Source: Methylocystis sp. IM3
GTDB taxonomy: Bacteria; Pseudomonadota; Alphaproteobacteria; Rhizobiales; Beijerinckiaceae
NCBI RefSeq assembly: GCF_038070105.1
Contig: NZ_JBBPBZ010000002.1
Coordinates: forward strand, 2,244,001-2,308,000
DNA length: 64,000 nt
Reading direction: 5' to 3'
Position numbers and translations under genes: made by a program. Below are positions 57,096 through 64,000 of this stretch, one piece after another (positions within the stretch are counted from its first letter, which is position 1; each line of letters opens with the position of its first letter). The notes under the pieces are model-generated. The model did no database searches and was not told the origin of the DNA. It was given only the letters and a program-made list of their open reading frames with translations.

Positions 57096-57488
57096 GTGGA
57101 GACGAGAGAAGAAAATCGCCGCGCCGCCTACGCCTATGGGATCCAGGCCGAGACAGTCGCGACCCTGTGGCTGCGCGCGCAGCTCTACGCGATCCTCGAC
57201 CGCAACTATCGCGTTCAGGGCGGCGAAATCGACATCGTTGCCAGGCGCGGCCGCACGATCGCCTTCGTGGAGGTGAAAGCGCGCGGCGCGCTCGAAGACG
57301 CCGCCATCGCCATCACGCCGCAAAAACAGCGTCGATTCCGACTCGCCGCCAACCGCTGGCTCGCAACCCATCCCTGGGCGGCGGATTTCACGCTGCGCGC
57401 GGACGCGATCTTCATCGCCCGCGGCCGGCTGCCGCGCCATATCGAGAACGCCTTCACGCTGGAGGGCGGCATGGTCAACGCTTTCTAA
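57096..57488 (+). CDS. yraN: YraN family protein (UPF0102)
   Basis: 130 aa, GTG start. Endonuclease-like fold: AYAYGIQAETVATLWLRAQL, NYRVQGGEIDIVARRGRTIA, FVEVKARGALEDAAIAITPQ, with the E...D...EVK pattern of a restriction-endonuclease-like core. Follows rsmI as in most proteobacteria. The usual next gene, gshB, is absent. Confidence 0.93.
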   Translation: METREENRRAAYAYGIQAETVATLWLRAQLYAILDRNYRVQGGEIDIVARRGRTIAFVEVKARGALEDAAIAITPQKQRRFRLAANRWLATHPWAADFTLRADAIFIARGRLPRHIENAFTLEGGMVNAF

Positions 57489-57544
57489 ACGAGCTAGAGC
57501 TAGGCTTTATAGATCGATTCGAAGACGCGCCCGGAGCCTCGCCC

Positions 57545-58372
57545 TTGCCCCTGCCCCGTAACTGCGACACGGCCGCGCTCGCCAAGCGCATCCGTCTCGA
57601 TGTCGTCCGCATGACCAATCGCGGGAAAAGCTCGCATGTGGGCTCCGCGCTTTCCATCGCCGACATTGTCGCCACGCTCTACGGCGCGGCGCTCCATGTC
57701 GATCCGGCCCAGCCGCAAAAGCCCGACCGAGACCGCTTCATCCTGTCCAAGGGCCATGCCGGCGCGGCGGTCTATGCGGCGCTGGCGGAGACCGGCTTCT
57801 TCGATCCCGCGCTTCTTGCGCAGCACTATCAGAACGGCTCCATTTTCTCGGGCCATGTCTCGCATGGGGTGCCGGGAGTGGAGCTCTCGACCGGCGCGCT
57901 CGGGCATGGGCTGAATGTCGCGACAGGCATGGCGCTCGCCGCAAAACGCGCGCGCGAAAACTGGCGCGCCTTCGCCCTGCTCTCGGACGGCGAATGCGAC
58001 GAAGGCTCGACCTGGGAGGCGGCCATGTTCGCCGCGCATCACAAGCTCGACAACCTCGTCGCCATCGTCGATTACAACAAGCTGCAAAGCCTCGCCTCCG
58101 TCGAGGAGACGCTGGCGCTCGAGCCTTTCGCGGATAAATGGCGCGCCTTCGGCTGGTCGATCGCCGAAGTCGACGGCCATGATCACGAAGAGCTTCTCGC
58201 CGCCTTCGAACGCCTGCCGTTTTCGCAAGAAAGGCCGAGCGTCGTCATCGCGCATACGACAAAGGGCAAGGGCGTTTCCTTCATGGAAAATCAGGTCGCC
58301 TGGCATTATCGCACGCCGCTCGGCGCGCAATTCGAGGCGGCGATCGCGGAGCTGGAGAGCGCCGATGCGTGA
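57545..58372 (+). CDS. Transketolase-like protein, N-terminal subunit
   Basis: About 275 aa from a TTG at 57545 (start uncertain). Thiamine-diphosphate-binding half: GKSSHVGSALSIADIVATLY, RFILSKGHAGAAVYAALAET, ELSTGALGHGLNVATGMALA, and the TPP motif GDGE...N as LLSDGECDEGSTWEAAMFAA, ending in VDYNKLQ. Two-subunit transketolases occur in archaea and in bacterial loci for unusual sugars. Overlaps its partner gene by 8 bp. No calvin-cycle or other pentose genes nearby. Confidence 0.88.
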   Translation: MPLPRNCDTAALAKRIRLDVVRMTNRGKSSHVGSALSIADIVATLYGAALHVDPAQPQKPDRDRFILSKGHAGAAVYAALAETGFFDPALLAQHYQNGSIFSGHVSHGVPGVELSTGALGHGLNVATGMALAAKRARENWRAFALLSDGECDEGSTWEAAMFAAHHKLDNLVAIVDYNKLQSLASVEETLALEPFADKWRAFGWSIAEVDGHDHEELLAAFERLPFSQERPSVVIAHTTKGKGVSFMENQVAWHYRTPLGAQFEAAIAELESADA

Positions 58373-59321
58373 CGCCTTTCTCGAAACCCTCATGGCGCTC
58401 GCAGAGAACGATCCACGCGTTGCGCTCATCACCGGAGATCTCGGTTTCAGCGTCGTCGAGAGATTCGCGGCGCGTTTTCCGGATCAGTTCATCAACGCCG
58501 GCGTCGCCGAGCAGAACATGACCTCGATCGCCTGCGGCATGGCGCTCTCGGGGTGGCGCGTCTACACCTATTCAATTGCGAATTTTCCCACGCTGCGCTG
58601 TCTCGAGCAGGTGCGCAACGATCTCTGCTATCACAATTGCGACGTGACCATCGTCGCCGTCGGGGGCGGCTTCTCCTATGGCGCGCTCGGCATGTCGCAT
58701 TTCGCGACGGAAGACCTCGCCATCATGCGCGCGCTGCCGAACATGCGCGTCGTGGCGCCGACCGAGAAATGGGAGGCGCAGGATCTCGCGCGCGACCTCG
58801 CAAAGACGAAAGGCCCCGCTTATCTGCGTCTCGACAAGGATGCGGGCGGCGTCGCGCGCCGAGACGGCGAGCGCGCGCGTCTGGGGCAGGCCCGCCGGGT
58901 GCGCGAGGGCGCCGACGCCACGATCATCGCGACAGGCGCGATCCTGCGCGAGGCGCTGGCCGCCGCCGATAGTCTTGCGGCGCGCGGCGTCGAATGCCGC
59001 ATCGAGGCCATGCACACGATCAAACCGCTGGACGAAGCGGCCATCCTCGCGGCGGCGCGCGAAACCGGCGGCGTCGTGACGCTCGAGGAACACAGCCGCA
59101 TCGGCGGCCTCGCGAGCGCCGTCGCCGAGACGCTGCTGACGGCCGGCGCGCGGCCGGATTTCTTCAGAAGCATCGCGCTCGACGACGCGTATCCCTCCAT
59201 TGTCGGGGATCAGGCCTATTTGCGCCGGCGCCATGGCATGGACGCGACGGCGGTGGAGGCGGCGGTCATATCGGCGTTGGGAGAAGGCGCGCCTCTGGCG
59301 GGTTTGGCGGCGCGGGCCTGA
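58365..59321 (+). CDS. Transketolase-like protein, C-terminal subunit
   Basis: 318 aa. Pyrimidine-binding domain: DPRVALITGDLGFSVVERFA, FINAGVAEQNMTSIACGMAL (Glu that activates TPP), MSHFATEDLAIMRALPNMRV. The C-terminal transketolase domain is marked by GADATIIATGAILREALAAA and THTIKPLD-type AMHTIKPLDEAAILAAARET. Forms a heteromer with the upstream subunit. The real substrate (xylulose-5-P or another ketose) cannot be inferred. Confidence 0.9.
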   Translation: MRDAFLETLMALAENDPRVALITGDLGFSVVERFAARFPDQFINAGVAEQNMTSIACGMALSGWRVYTYSIANFPTLRCLEQVRNDLCYHNCDVTIVAVGGGFSYGALGMSHFATEDLAIMRALPNMRVVAPTEKWEAQDLARDLAKTKGPAYLRLDKDAGGVARRDGERARLGQARRVREGADATIIATGAILREALAAADSLAARGVECRIEAMHTIKPLDEAAILAAARETGGVVTLEEHSRIGGLASAVAETLLTAGARPDFFRSIALDDAYPSIVGDQAYLRRRHGMDATAVEAAVISALGEGAPLAGLAARA

Positions 59322-59372
59322 AAGCCCTCTCCCCGCTCCTTATCCGGAAGTCGCGACGGAAGGGGGTGGCGG

Positions 59373-60131
59373 TCAATGCGCGGTGTCGATGAACCGCCGC
59401 TCTTCCCCCTCGAGCGCCACGGCCGTCAGCACGCCGCTCCTGAAGGCATGCGTATCGACATTGATTCGGTTTGCCAGATTCTCCGCCTTCGTATGCGGCG
59501 TGTGGCCGTGCACGACCACCTTCCCGAAATCGCCCTTGTATTCGAGAAACTCGTAGCGAATCCACATCAGGTCGCCGGGGTCCTGCTGTTCGAGCGGCAC
59601 ATGCGGCCGCACGCCGGCGTGGCAGAAGAAGTAATCGCCATACTCGGCGCAATAAGCGGTCGCCTCCAGGAAGCGGCGGTGCGACTCTGGAAAATGCGCA
59701 AGAAACGCCGCCTGTACGGCCTGCGCCCCGCCACGCCGCATTTGCGCGCCGGGATCGACTCCATAGGAAACGAGCGTCATCAGGCCGCCGAACATCACCC
59801 ATTGCGGCAAGGCGGTCGCATCGTCGAGAAAGCGCAGCATGGCTTCCTCGTGATTGCCGCGCAGCGCCACGATGCGCGTGGGAAACTCCGCCCGCGCCAG
59901 ACGCTCCAGCACGCCGCGCGAGTCGACGCCGCGATCGACATAGTCGCCGACAAAGACCGTCATGGCCTCATTTACCGGACGCGCCGCGAGATCGGCGCCG
60001 ATCCGCTGCGCCAGTCTGTCGAGGAGATCGGCGCGGCCATGGATGTCGCCGACGGCGTAGATTCGAATGCCCTCGGGCGCTTTTGCGTTCAACATGATCC
60101 TTCCCGGCTCGACCTTGCGCCTCACTATCAT
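59373..60131 (-). CDS. Serine/threonine protein phosphatase-like metallophosphoesterase
   Basis: 252 aa, PPP family. Metal and catalytic motifs in order: YAVGDIHGRADLLDRLAQ, VFVGDYVDRGVDSRGVLERL, IVALRGNHEEAMLRFLDDA, YFFCHAGVRP and VVHGHTPHTKAENLANRINV. Lacks extra domains. Could remove phosphate from proteins or small molecules; substrate unknown. A start at 60095 is an alternative. Confidence 0.92.
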   Translation of the reverse strand: MIVRRKVEPGRIMLNAKAPEGIRIYAVGDIHGRADLLDRLAQRIGADLAARPVNEAMTVFVGDYVDRGVDSRGVLERLARAEFPTRIVALRGNHEEAMLRFLDDATALPQWVMFGGLMTLVSYGVDPGAQMRRGGAQAVQAAFLAHFPESHRRFLEATAYCAEYGDYFFCHAGVRPHVPLEQQDPGDLMWIRYEFLEYKGDFGKVVVHGHTPHTKAENLANRINVDTHAFRSGVLTAVALEGEERRFIDTAH

Positions 60132-60283
60132 CTATTCTCTCGGAAGGCCGGCGGCGAGCGGCGCAGCGCGGGGAGACGAAAGCTCAGGTGGCGCCATTTG
60201 CGCCCCTGGCTGTGGTCCTTCCCTCTAGATGCTCCGCTATCGACAATGCGGCCACAGGGGGAATCTCGCGCGCCGAGGGGAAA

Positions 60284-61996
60284 ATGTTGAAATTTGGAGC
60301 GGTTCTTCGCCGTCGCTTATGCGTCGGCTTACTTGCGCTTGTCGGCGCGGCAATGGCGGCGCTTGCGCCCGCTTCGGCGGAAACGCCTGATGAAACCTAC
60401 AAGGCGCTCGGCCTCTCCAAAACAGCGACGCCCAAGGAGCTCTACGACGCGCTGGAGAAGCGCTATCACGACGAGGCCCAGGGGGCCGGCAAGGGATCGC
60501 TCTCGAAATTCTGGGAGCCGATCCCGATTTCCAAATATCTGAACCCTCACACATTCTATAAGCCGCCGCAGACCGTCGACGTCGACGCCACGCGCGCCCA
60601 ATGCGTCGAGTGTCACCAGCAGACGACTCCCGGCTGGGCGCATAGCTGGCAGAAGAGCGTCCACGGCAATCTGGACGAGATCCGCAACCTGCCGGACAGC
60701 GACTCGCGCGCCTACAAGAAGGCGATGATCAAGGAGGTCGAGGCCAATCTTCAGTCGATGGGCGCGCTGAAAAGCGGAGAAAACCTGAAAGAGGTCGGCT
60801 GCATCGACTGCCATGTCGGCGTCGGCAAGGATCATGGCCAGCACAAGACCGAACTGAAGATGCCGGACGCCGCCGCCTGCGGCCAGTGCCATGTGCAGCA
60901 ATTCGCCGAGCGCGAGTCCGAGCGCGACACCTTCACCTGGCCGCAGGATCAGTGGAAGCCCGGCCATCCGTCGCACGCGCTCTCCTACAAGGCCAATGTC
61001 GAGAACGCCATCTGGGCGGCGATGGAGCAGCGCGAGGTCGCGGAAGGCTGCACCTTCTGCCACACGCCGCAGACGACCTGTAACTCCTGCCATACGCGCC
61101 ACGAATTCTCGGCGGTCGAAGCCCGCAAGCCGCAGGCCTGCGCGCAATGCCACAATGGCGTCGACCACAATGAATTCGAGGGCTACATGCTCTCGAAGCA
61201 CGGCACGGTCTATCAGGCCCGCGGCGATCAGTGGGACTGGAACGCCCGCCTCGCCGACGCGCTGGACAAGGGCAATATGAACGCCCCGACCTGCCAGTTC
61301 TGCCACATGGAGTATCAGGGCAAGTTCACGCACAACATGGTGCGCAAGGCGCGCTGGGCCTTCATGCCGATGCCCAAGATCGCCGACAATCTGAACCACC
61401 CCTGGTTCACCCAGCGCAAGGAATCCTGGGTCTCGACCTGCTCCAACTGTCACTCCGACAGTTTCGCCCGCGCTTATCTCGACGGCATGGACAAGGGCGT
61501 GATTTCGGGTCTGGACATCACCGAGAAGTCGCGCAGCGTTCTCGTGAAGCTCTACAACGACAAGCTTCTGCCCGGCCAGACGACGAACCGCCCCGCCCCG
61601 CCCGCGCCCGAGAAGGACGAGCCCGGCGGATTCTTCCAGCTCTTCTGGCAGAAGGGCAACAACCCCTCGGCCGTGGAATATGAATTCGCCGAGATGTGGG
61701 AGCACCATCAGATCAAGCATTACAAGGCGCTCGCCCACATGAACCCCGGCGGATACACCTATTCCGAGGGCTGGTCGCAGCTCATCAAGAGCGCCGCGCG
61801 CATCAACGACGAGGACACGCGTCTGCGCGAGGCGGCGGCAATCCGCGCGGAGCTCAAGCGCATCTCCGGCGTCAAGCACGGCGGTCTCTACGATCTCGAC
61901 TCGCCCGCGCGGCGCGCCTGGGCGGCGGGACTCGGCGCCCTCGCGGTGCTCGTCGGCGGCGGCCTCTTGTTCAAGAGGGATCGCAAGAAGGCGTGA
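60284..61996 (+). CDS. haoA: Octaheme hydroxylamine oxidoreductase
   Basis: 570 aa, GAGGGG before the ATG. Signal peptide ends ALAPASA. Eight CxxCH haem sites begin at Cys107, 173, 199, 256, 266, 286, 337 and 386, the full octaheme set. After haem 8 a Tyr-containing segment (HYKALAHMNPGGYTYSEGW, Tyr480/491/493) is a candidate for the Tyr that cross-links to the P460 haem in active enzymes. The C-terminus has a membrane helix (AWAAGLGALAVLVGGGLLF) and basic tail, so it is anchored facing the periplasm. By family it oxidises hydroxylamine to NO/nitrite; in methanotrophs this detoxifies products of ammonia co-oxidation. haoB follows. Confidence 0.94.
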   Translation: MLKFGAVLRRRLCVGLLALVGAAMAALAPASAETPDETYKALGLSKTATPKELYDALEKRYHDEAQGAGKGSLSKFWEPIPISKYLNPHTFYKPPQTVDVDATRAQCVECHQQTTPGWAHSWQKSVHGNLDEIRNLPDSDSRAYKKAMIKEVEANLQSMGALKSGENLKEVGCIDCHVGVGKDHGQHKTELKMPDAAACGQCHVQQFAERESERDTFTWPQDQWKPGHPSHALSYKANVENAIWAAMEQREVAEGCTFCHTPQTTCNSCHTRHEFSAVEARKPQACAQCHNGVDHNEFEGYMLSKHGTVYQARGDQWDWNARLADALDKGNMNAPTCQFCHMEYQGKFTHNMVRKARWAFMPMPKIADNLNHPWFTQRKESWVSTCSNCHSDSFARAYLDGMDKGVISGLDITEKSRSVLVKLYNDKLLPGQTTNRPAPPAPEKDEPGGFFQLFWQKGNNPSAVEYEFAEMWEHHQIKHYKALAHMNPGGYTYSEGWSQLIKSAARINDEDTRLREAAAIRAELKRISGVKHGGLYDLDSPARRAWAAGLGALAVLVGGGLLFKRDRKKA

Positions 61997-62033
61997 CGCA
62001 CAGCCTCGCCTCATTGCGGGGAGCGTAAGCGAC

Positions 62034-62074
62034 GAAGCAATCCAGCGCCGCCCCGGCAGCGTCTGGATTGCTTC
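62034..62074. repeat. Palindromic repeat GAAGCAATCCAG (copy 2)
   Basis: GAAGCAATCCAG (62034-62045) and CTGGATTGCTTC (62063-62074) are perfect 12-bp arms around a 17-nt centre. Same family as 54668-54699. It lies between haoA and haoB and may affect the haoA-haoB mRNA. Confidence 0.85.
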
Positions 62075-62105
62075 TCTCCACGCGCAATGACAATTGGACA
62101 GGAAT

Positions 62106-63059
62106 ATGAAAAACATCGTCGGCGCCGCGCTCGTCGTGGCGGGCCTCGGCCTCATCGGCTGGGCCGGCTACTCGGCCCTCCAGCCCGTTTCCCACTACGC
62201 GCTCAGCCTGGCAACGGCTCCCGCCGACGAGGCGAAAGAGGTCGCCAGCCTCGGCCTGCCGCCAGAAGCGTTGCAGCACGTCGAAATCACGAGTCCGGAC
62301 GAGCGCCGGCCCATCGCCAACGGCCTTGTGGCGCGGGAAGGCGAACGGCTGGCGCCGATCGTCTGGCGCAACGAGGTCACGGAGCCGATCCTCTTCGCCG
62401 ACATCTCGGCGTCGGATGCGGCCAAGGTGCTCGCCGCCATCCGCGAGCACGCGCCCGAAGACGCGGTCATCCTCGCCTGGTGGGATCTCTCGCGGGCCAT
62501 TCGCGCCGCCACGAAGAGGAATGCGCCGCTCGACGATCCGCAGGCGCGCGGGCTTCTCATTCCGCCGACATGGACGGAAGCCGGACCCGTCGAGCGCCGG
62601 CGCTGGGGCGCGGGCGCAGCGCCGCAGTCGGCGGAGAGCTTCGGCGAATTCATCGATGCGCTTCTTTCCGACGAAGCTACAGGAGCAGCGGCGCTCGCCA
62701 GGCTCGCGGGCGGCAAGCGGGCGTTCGTCGCCGTGCATATTTCCGACATATGGAAAGCCGCGGCCGCGCGCCCTGAGCGTCTTTCGATCGGCTACAAGGA
62801 CTTCCCCTCCTCGGGCGTGTCGCATGGCGTCATCAAATCGGCGACGCAATGGATGCGCGAGCAGAAGATCGACGGCGGCTTCGCGGTCGAACCGATGGGC
62901 GGCGCCACGCGTCTTCATTACTTCCAGCGAAAGGGCGACGAGAGCGCGCTGATCGCGAAGCTCCTGCCCTTCTCCACATCGAACCCGATGCAGCTCGAGA
63001 AGCTGGCGCTCGTCTACCAGCACAAGGGCTGGTGGGTTTACGAGCTGCGCGGCTCTTGA
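62106..63059 (+). CDS. haoB: Hydroxylamine oxidation protein HaoB
   Basis: 317 aa from the ATG at 62106. One N-terminal membrane helix (NIVGAALVVAGLGLIGWAGY), then a periplasmic domain: ILFADISASDAAKVLAAIRE, AVILAWWDLSRAIRAAT, GYKDFPSSGVSHGVIKSATQ and YFQRKGDESALIAKLLPF. The family always sits with haoA in ammonia oxidisers and methanotrophs; its exact role (membrane attachment or maturation of HaoA) is not settled. A palindromic repeat separates it from haoA by ~110 bp. Confidence 0.9.
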   Translation: MKNIVGAALVVAGLGLIGWAGYSALQPVSHYALSLATAPADEAKEVASLGLPPEALQHVEITSPDERRPIANGLVAREGERLAPIVWRNEVTEPILFADISASDAAKVLAAIREHAPEDAVILAWWDLSRAIRAATKRNAPLDDPQARGLLIPPTWTEAGPVERRRWGAGAAPQSAESFGEFIDALLSDEATGAAALARLAGGKRAFVAVHISDIWKAAAARPERLSIGYKDFPSSGVSHGVIKSATQWMREQKIDGGFAVEPMGGATRLHYFQRKGDESALIAKLLPFSTSNPMQLEKLALVYQHKGWWVYELRGS

Positions 63060-63308
63060 CTTGGTAAGGTCTTGGGCGCCCGCCGGAAGGTTGCATCGGG
63101 CTGGCCATTTCGAGCAGATGGTTTGCCCGTCATTGGGGAAGTGTTAAACGCCCGCGCCGAAATCTGGCCCGCATATCGGCGCGCCGCTTCTGCGACTGCA
63201 CAGGCGCCAAGAAGAGGCCATCGATTCTCGCGAGCGGGCGTTTCGATAACGGAACCAGCGCGCCCGCATTCCCGAGCAAAGCAAACCGGTTACAGGGAGA
63301 AGAGTGAG

Positions 63309-63512
63309 ATGATGAAGAAGGTAATGGCGGCTGTTTTCGTGGCGTCTTTCTTCGGCTCGATGCTGCCCGGTTCGGCGCTCGCGCATGCTGTCGGCGGCCG
63401 GTCGCATCATCACTGTCATGCGCCGGGGACCGGCTATCACGCCGGTCTGGACGCCCACAACCATCACCGTCTGCGCTGCCACGATCATCATCACCACGCG
63501 GGCCATCACTGA
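63309..63512 (+). CDS. Histidine-rich exported small protein
   Basis: 67 aa, ribosome-binding site GGGAG ~11 bases before the first of two ATGs. Signal peptide KKVMAAVFVASFFGSMLPGS ending ALA. The mature part of about 42 residues has 16 His and 2 Cys (GRSHHHCHAPGTGYH, then HNHHRLRCHDHHHHAGHH). No aromatic or acidic cluster typical of an enzyme. Binding of Cu, Ni or Zn in the periplasm is a reasonable inference; no family recognised. Downstream of haoB on the same strand, with its own leader of about 250 bp. Confidence 0.72.
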   Translation: MMKKVMAAVFVASFFGSMLPGSALAHAVGGRSHHHCHAPGTGYHAGLDAHNHHRLRCHDHHHHAGHH

Positions 63513-63531
63513 GAGGACGGATCGCGAGTAC

Positions 63532-63556
63532 ACGGCGGCGCTCCTTGCGCCGCCGT
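63532..63556 (+). terminator. Hairpin after the His-rich gene
   Basis: ACGGCGGCGC / GCGCCGCCGT, 10 bp with loop TCCTT, between convergent genes. The T tract is weak, so it may act for both strands. Confidence 0.6.
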
Positions 63557-63570
63557 TGAGAGACGGTGAC

Positions 63571-64000
63571 TTATCCCTTCAGCGCCTGAGCGAGCCTGGA
63601 GACGCCTTCCTCGATCTCCTTCTCGGAGAGCGCAACGAAGCCGAACATCAGAAGCCGGTCGCCGCCGTCGTTCTTGTCGAAACGCAGGGCCGAGCCGGTC
63701 GCCAGCGAACAGACGCCGACGCCCGCCGCAAGCCCCTTGGCCTCCACTTCTTCGGCGCTCGGAAAGCCCTCCGGCAGCTTCCAAACGAGATGCATGCCGG
63801 CCTGCTCGCCATAGACTTCGCATTCACCGAAATGCTTGTGCAGAGCGCCGAGCAGCGCGTCGCGGCGCTCGCGGTAGAGCTGGCGGATGCGGCGCAAGTG
63901 GCGGCCGAACTCGCCGCTCGCCATGAAATCGGCCATGGCCGCCTGCTCGAGCCAGCTCTGGCCATTGTTCATGAGCATCTTCATGCGCCGGAAGCTGTCC
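63571..64000 (-). CDS. MocR-type PLP-dependent protein (C-terminal part, partial)
   Basis: The frame is open to the window edge, so the start is missing. The 143 visible residues match the end of the aminotransferase-like domain of MocR/PdxR regulators: NNGQSWLEQAAMADFMASGE, FGRHLRRIRQLYRERRDALL, EQAGMHLVWKLPEGFPSAEE, LLMFGFVALSEKEIEEGVSR. The GntR DNA-binding domain and PLP-binding Lys would lie outside. An ordinary class I aminotransferase is the alternative. Confidence 0.8.
   Translation of the reverse strand, partial: DSFRRMKMLMNNGQSWLEQAAMADFMASGEFGRHLRRIRQLYRERRDALLGALHKHFGECEVYGEQAGMHLVWKLPEGFPSAEEVEAKGLAAGVGVCSLATGSALRFDKNDGGDRLLMFGFVALSEKEIEEGVSRLAQALKG

Noticed and set aside
60329-62155. 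A 608-codon open frame on the minus strand under haoA
   Set aside because: The plus strand has eight CxxCH motifs and a signal peptide; the antisense frame is a codon-bias artefact.

Overview
The window is high-GC DNA from an alphaproteobacterium of the order Hyphomicrobiales (Rhizobiales). A type II methanotroph of the Methylocystaceae (Methylocystis/Methylosinus-like) fits best. The gene orders nfu-tsaB-rimI-miaB-phoH-ybeY-corC-lnt-XRE-metK-trmB and LpoA-like/rsmI/yraN are typical of the order. The octaheme hydroxylamine oxidoreductase pair haoA-haoB beside a duplicated GlnK-AmtB ammonium system suits a methanotroph that co-oxidises ammonia. The genus is inference, because no methane monooxygenase or rRNA gene is present.

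Layout. (1) 1-813: pal and tRNA-Trp. (2) 814-5367: a decayed integrative element. It is bounded on the left by the intact tRNA-Trp and on the right by a degenerate copy of the tRNA 3' half. It holds a tyrosine-recombinase fragment, an HWE kinase joined head-to-head to a response-regulator fragment, a NepR-like coiled-coil protein, a Mop-domain protein, and a hairpin-rich non-coding stretch. (3) 5450-10392: small exported proteins, proB, a DUF2076 protein and a succinate-semialdehyde dehydrogenase. (4) 10529-14463: a glycan locus (GT4 glycosyltransferase, GIPC-transferase-like fusion, Wzx-type flippase). (5) 14834-20651: the yejABEF peptide importer. (6) 20727-25136: a PNP-like protein, MaoC, NlpC/P60, M17 aminopeptidase and a TPR lipoprotein. 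(7) 25265-29723: an exopolysaccharide operon (Wzy-like polymerase, GH5 glycanase, Wzz/BY-kinase-like protein with an altered Walker A). (8) 29745-32411: an exported caspase-fold protein lacking both catalytic residues. (9) 32690-34397: glnK-amtB copy 1 behind a consensus sigma-54 promoter. (10) 34630-38904: rplM-rpsI, an SRPBCC plus M50-like membrane protease fusion, trmJ and small genes. (11) 39070-51327: the conserved translation/tRNA-modification block plus CnoX and Lon-N proteins. (12) 51406-54413: tesB and glnK-amtB copy 2. (13) 54733-59321: an LpoA-like lipoprotein, rsmI, yraN and a split transketolase. (14) 59373-64000: a PPP phosphatase, haoAB, a histidine-rich exported peptide, and the C-terminus of a MocR-type protein that runs off the window.

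Together the genes cover core translation and tRNA maintenance, nitrogen sensing and ammonium uptake with detoxification of ammonia-oxidation products (GlnK/AmtB, HaoAB), and surface polysaccharide production. The most unusual items are the catalytically dead caspase, the SRPBCC-M50 fusion, the altered polysaccharide co-polymerase ATPase, the PNP-like protein with substituted phosphate-site residues, the histidine-rich peptide beside haoAB, and the tRNA-Trp island remnant with its hairpin array.
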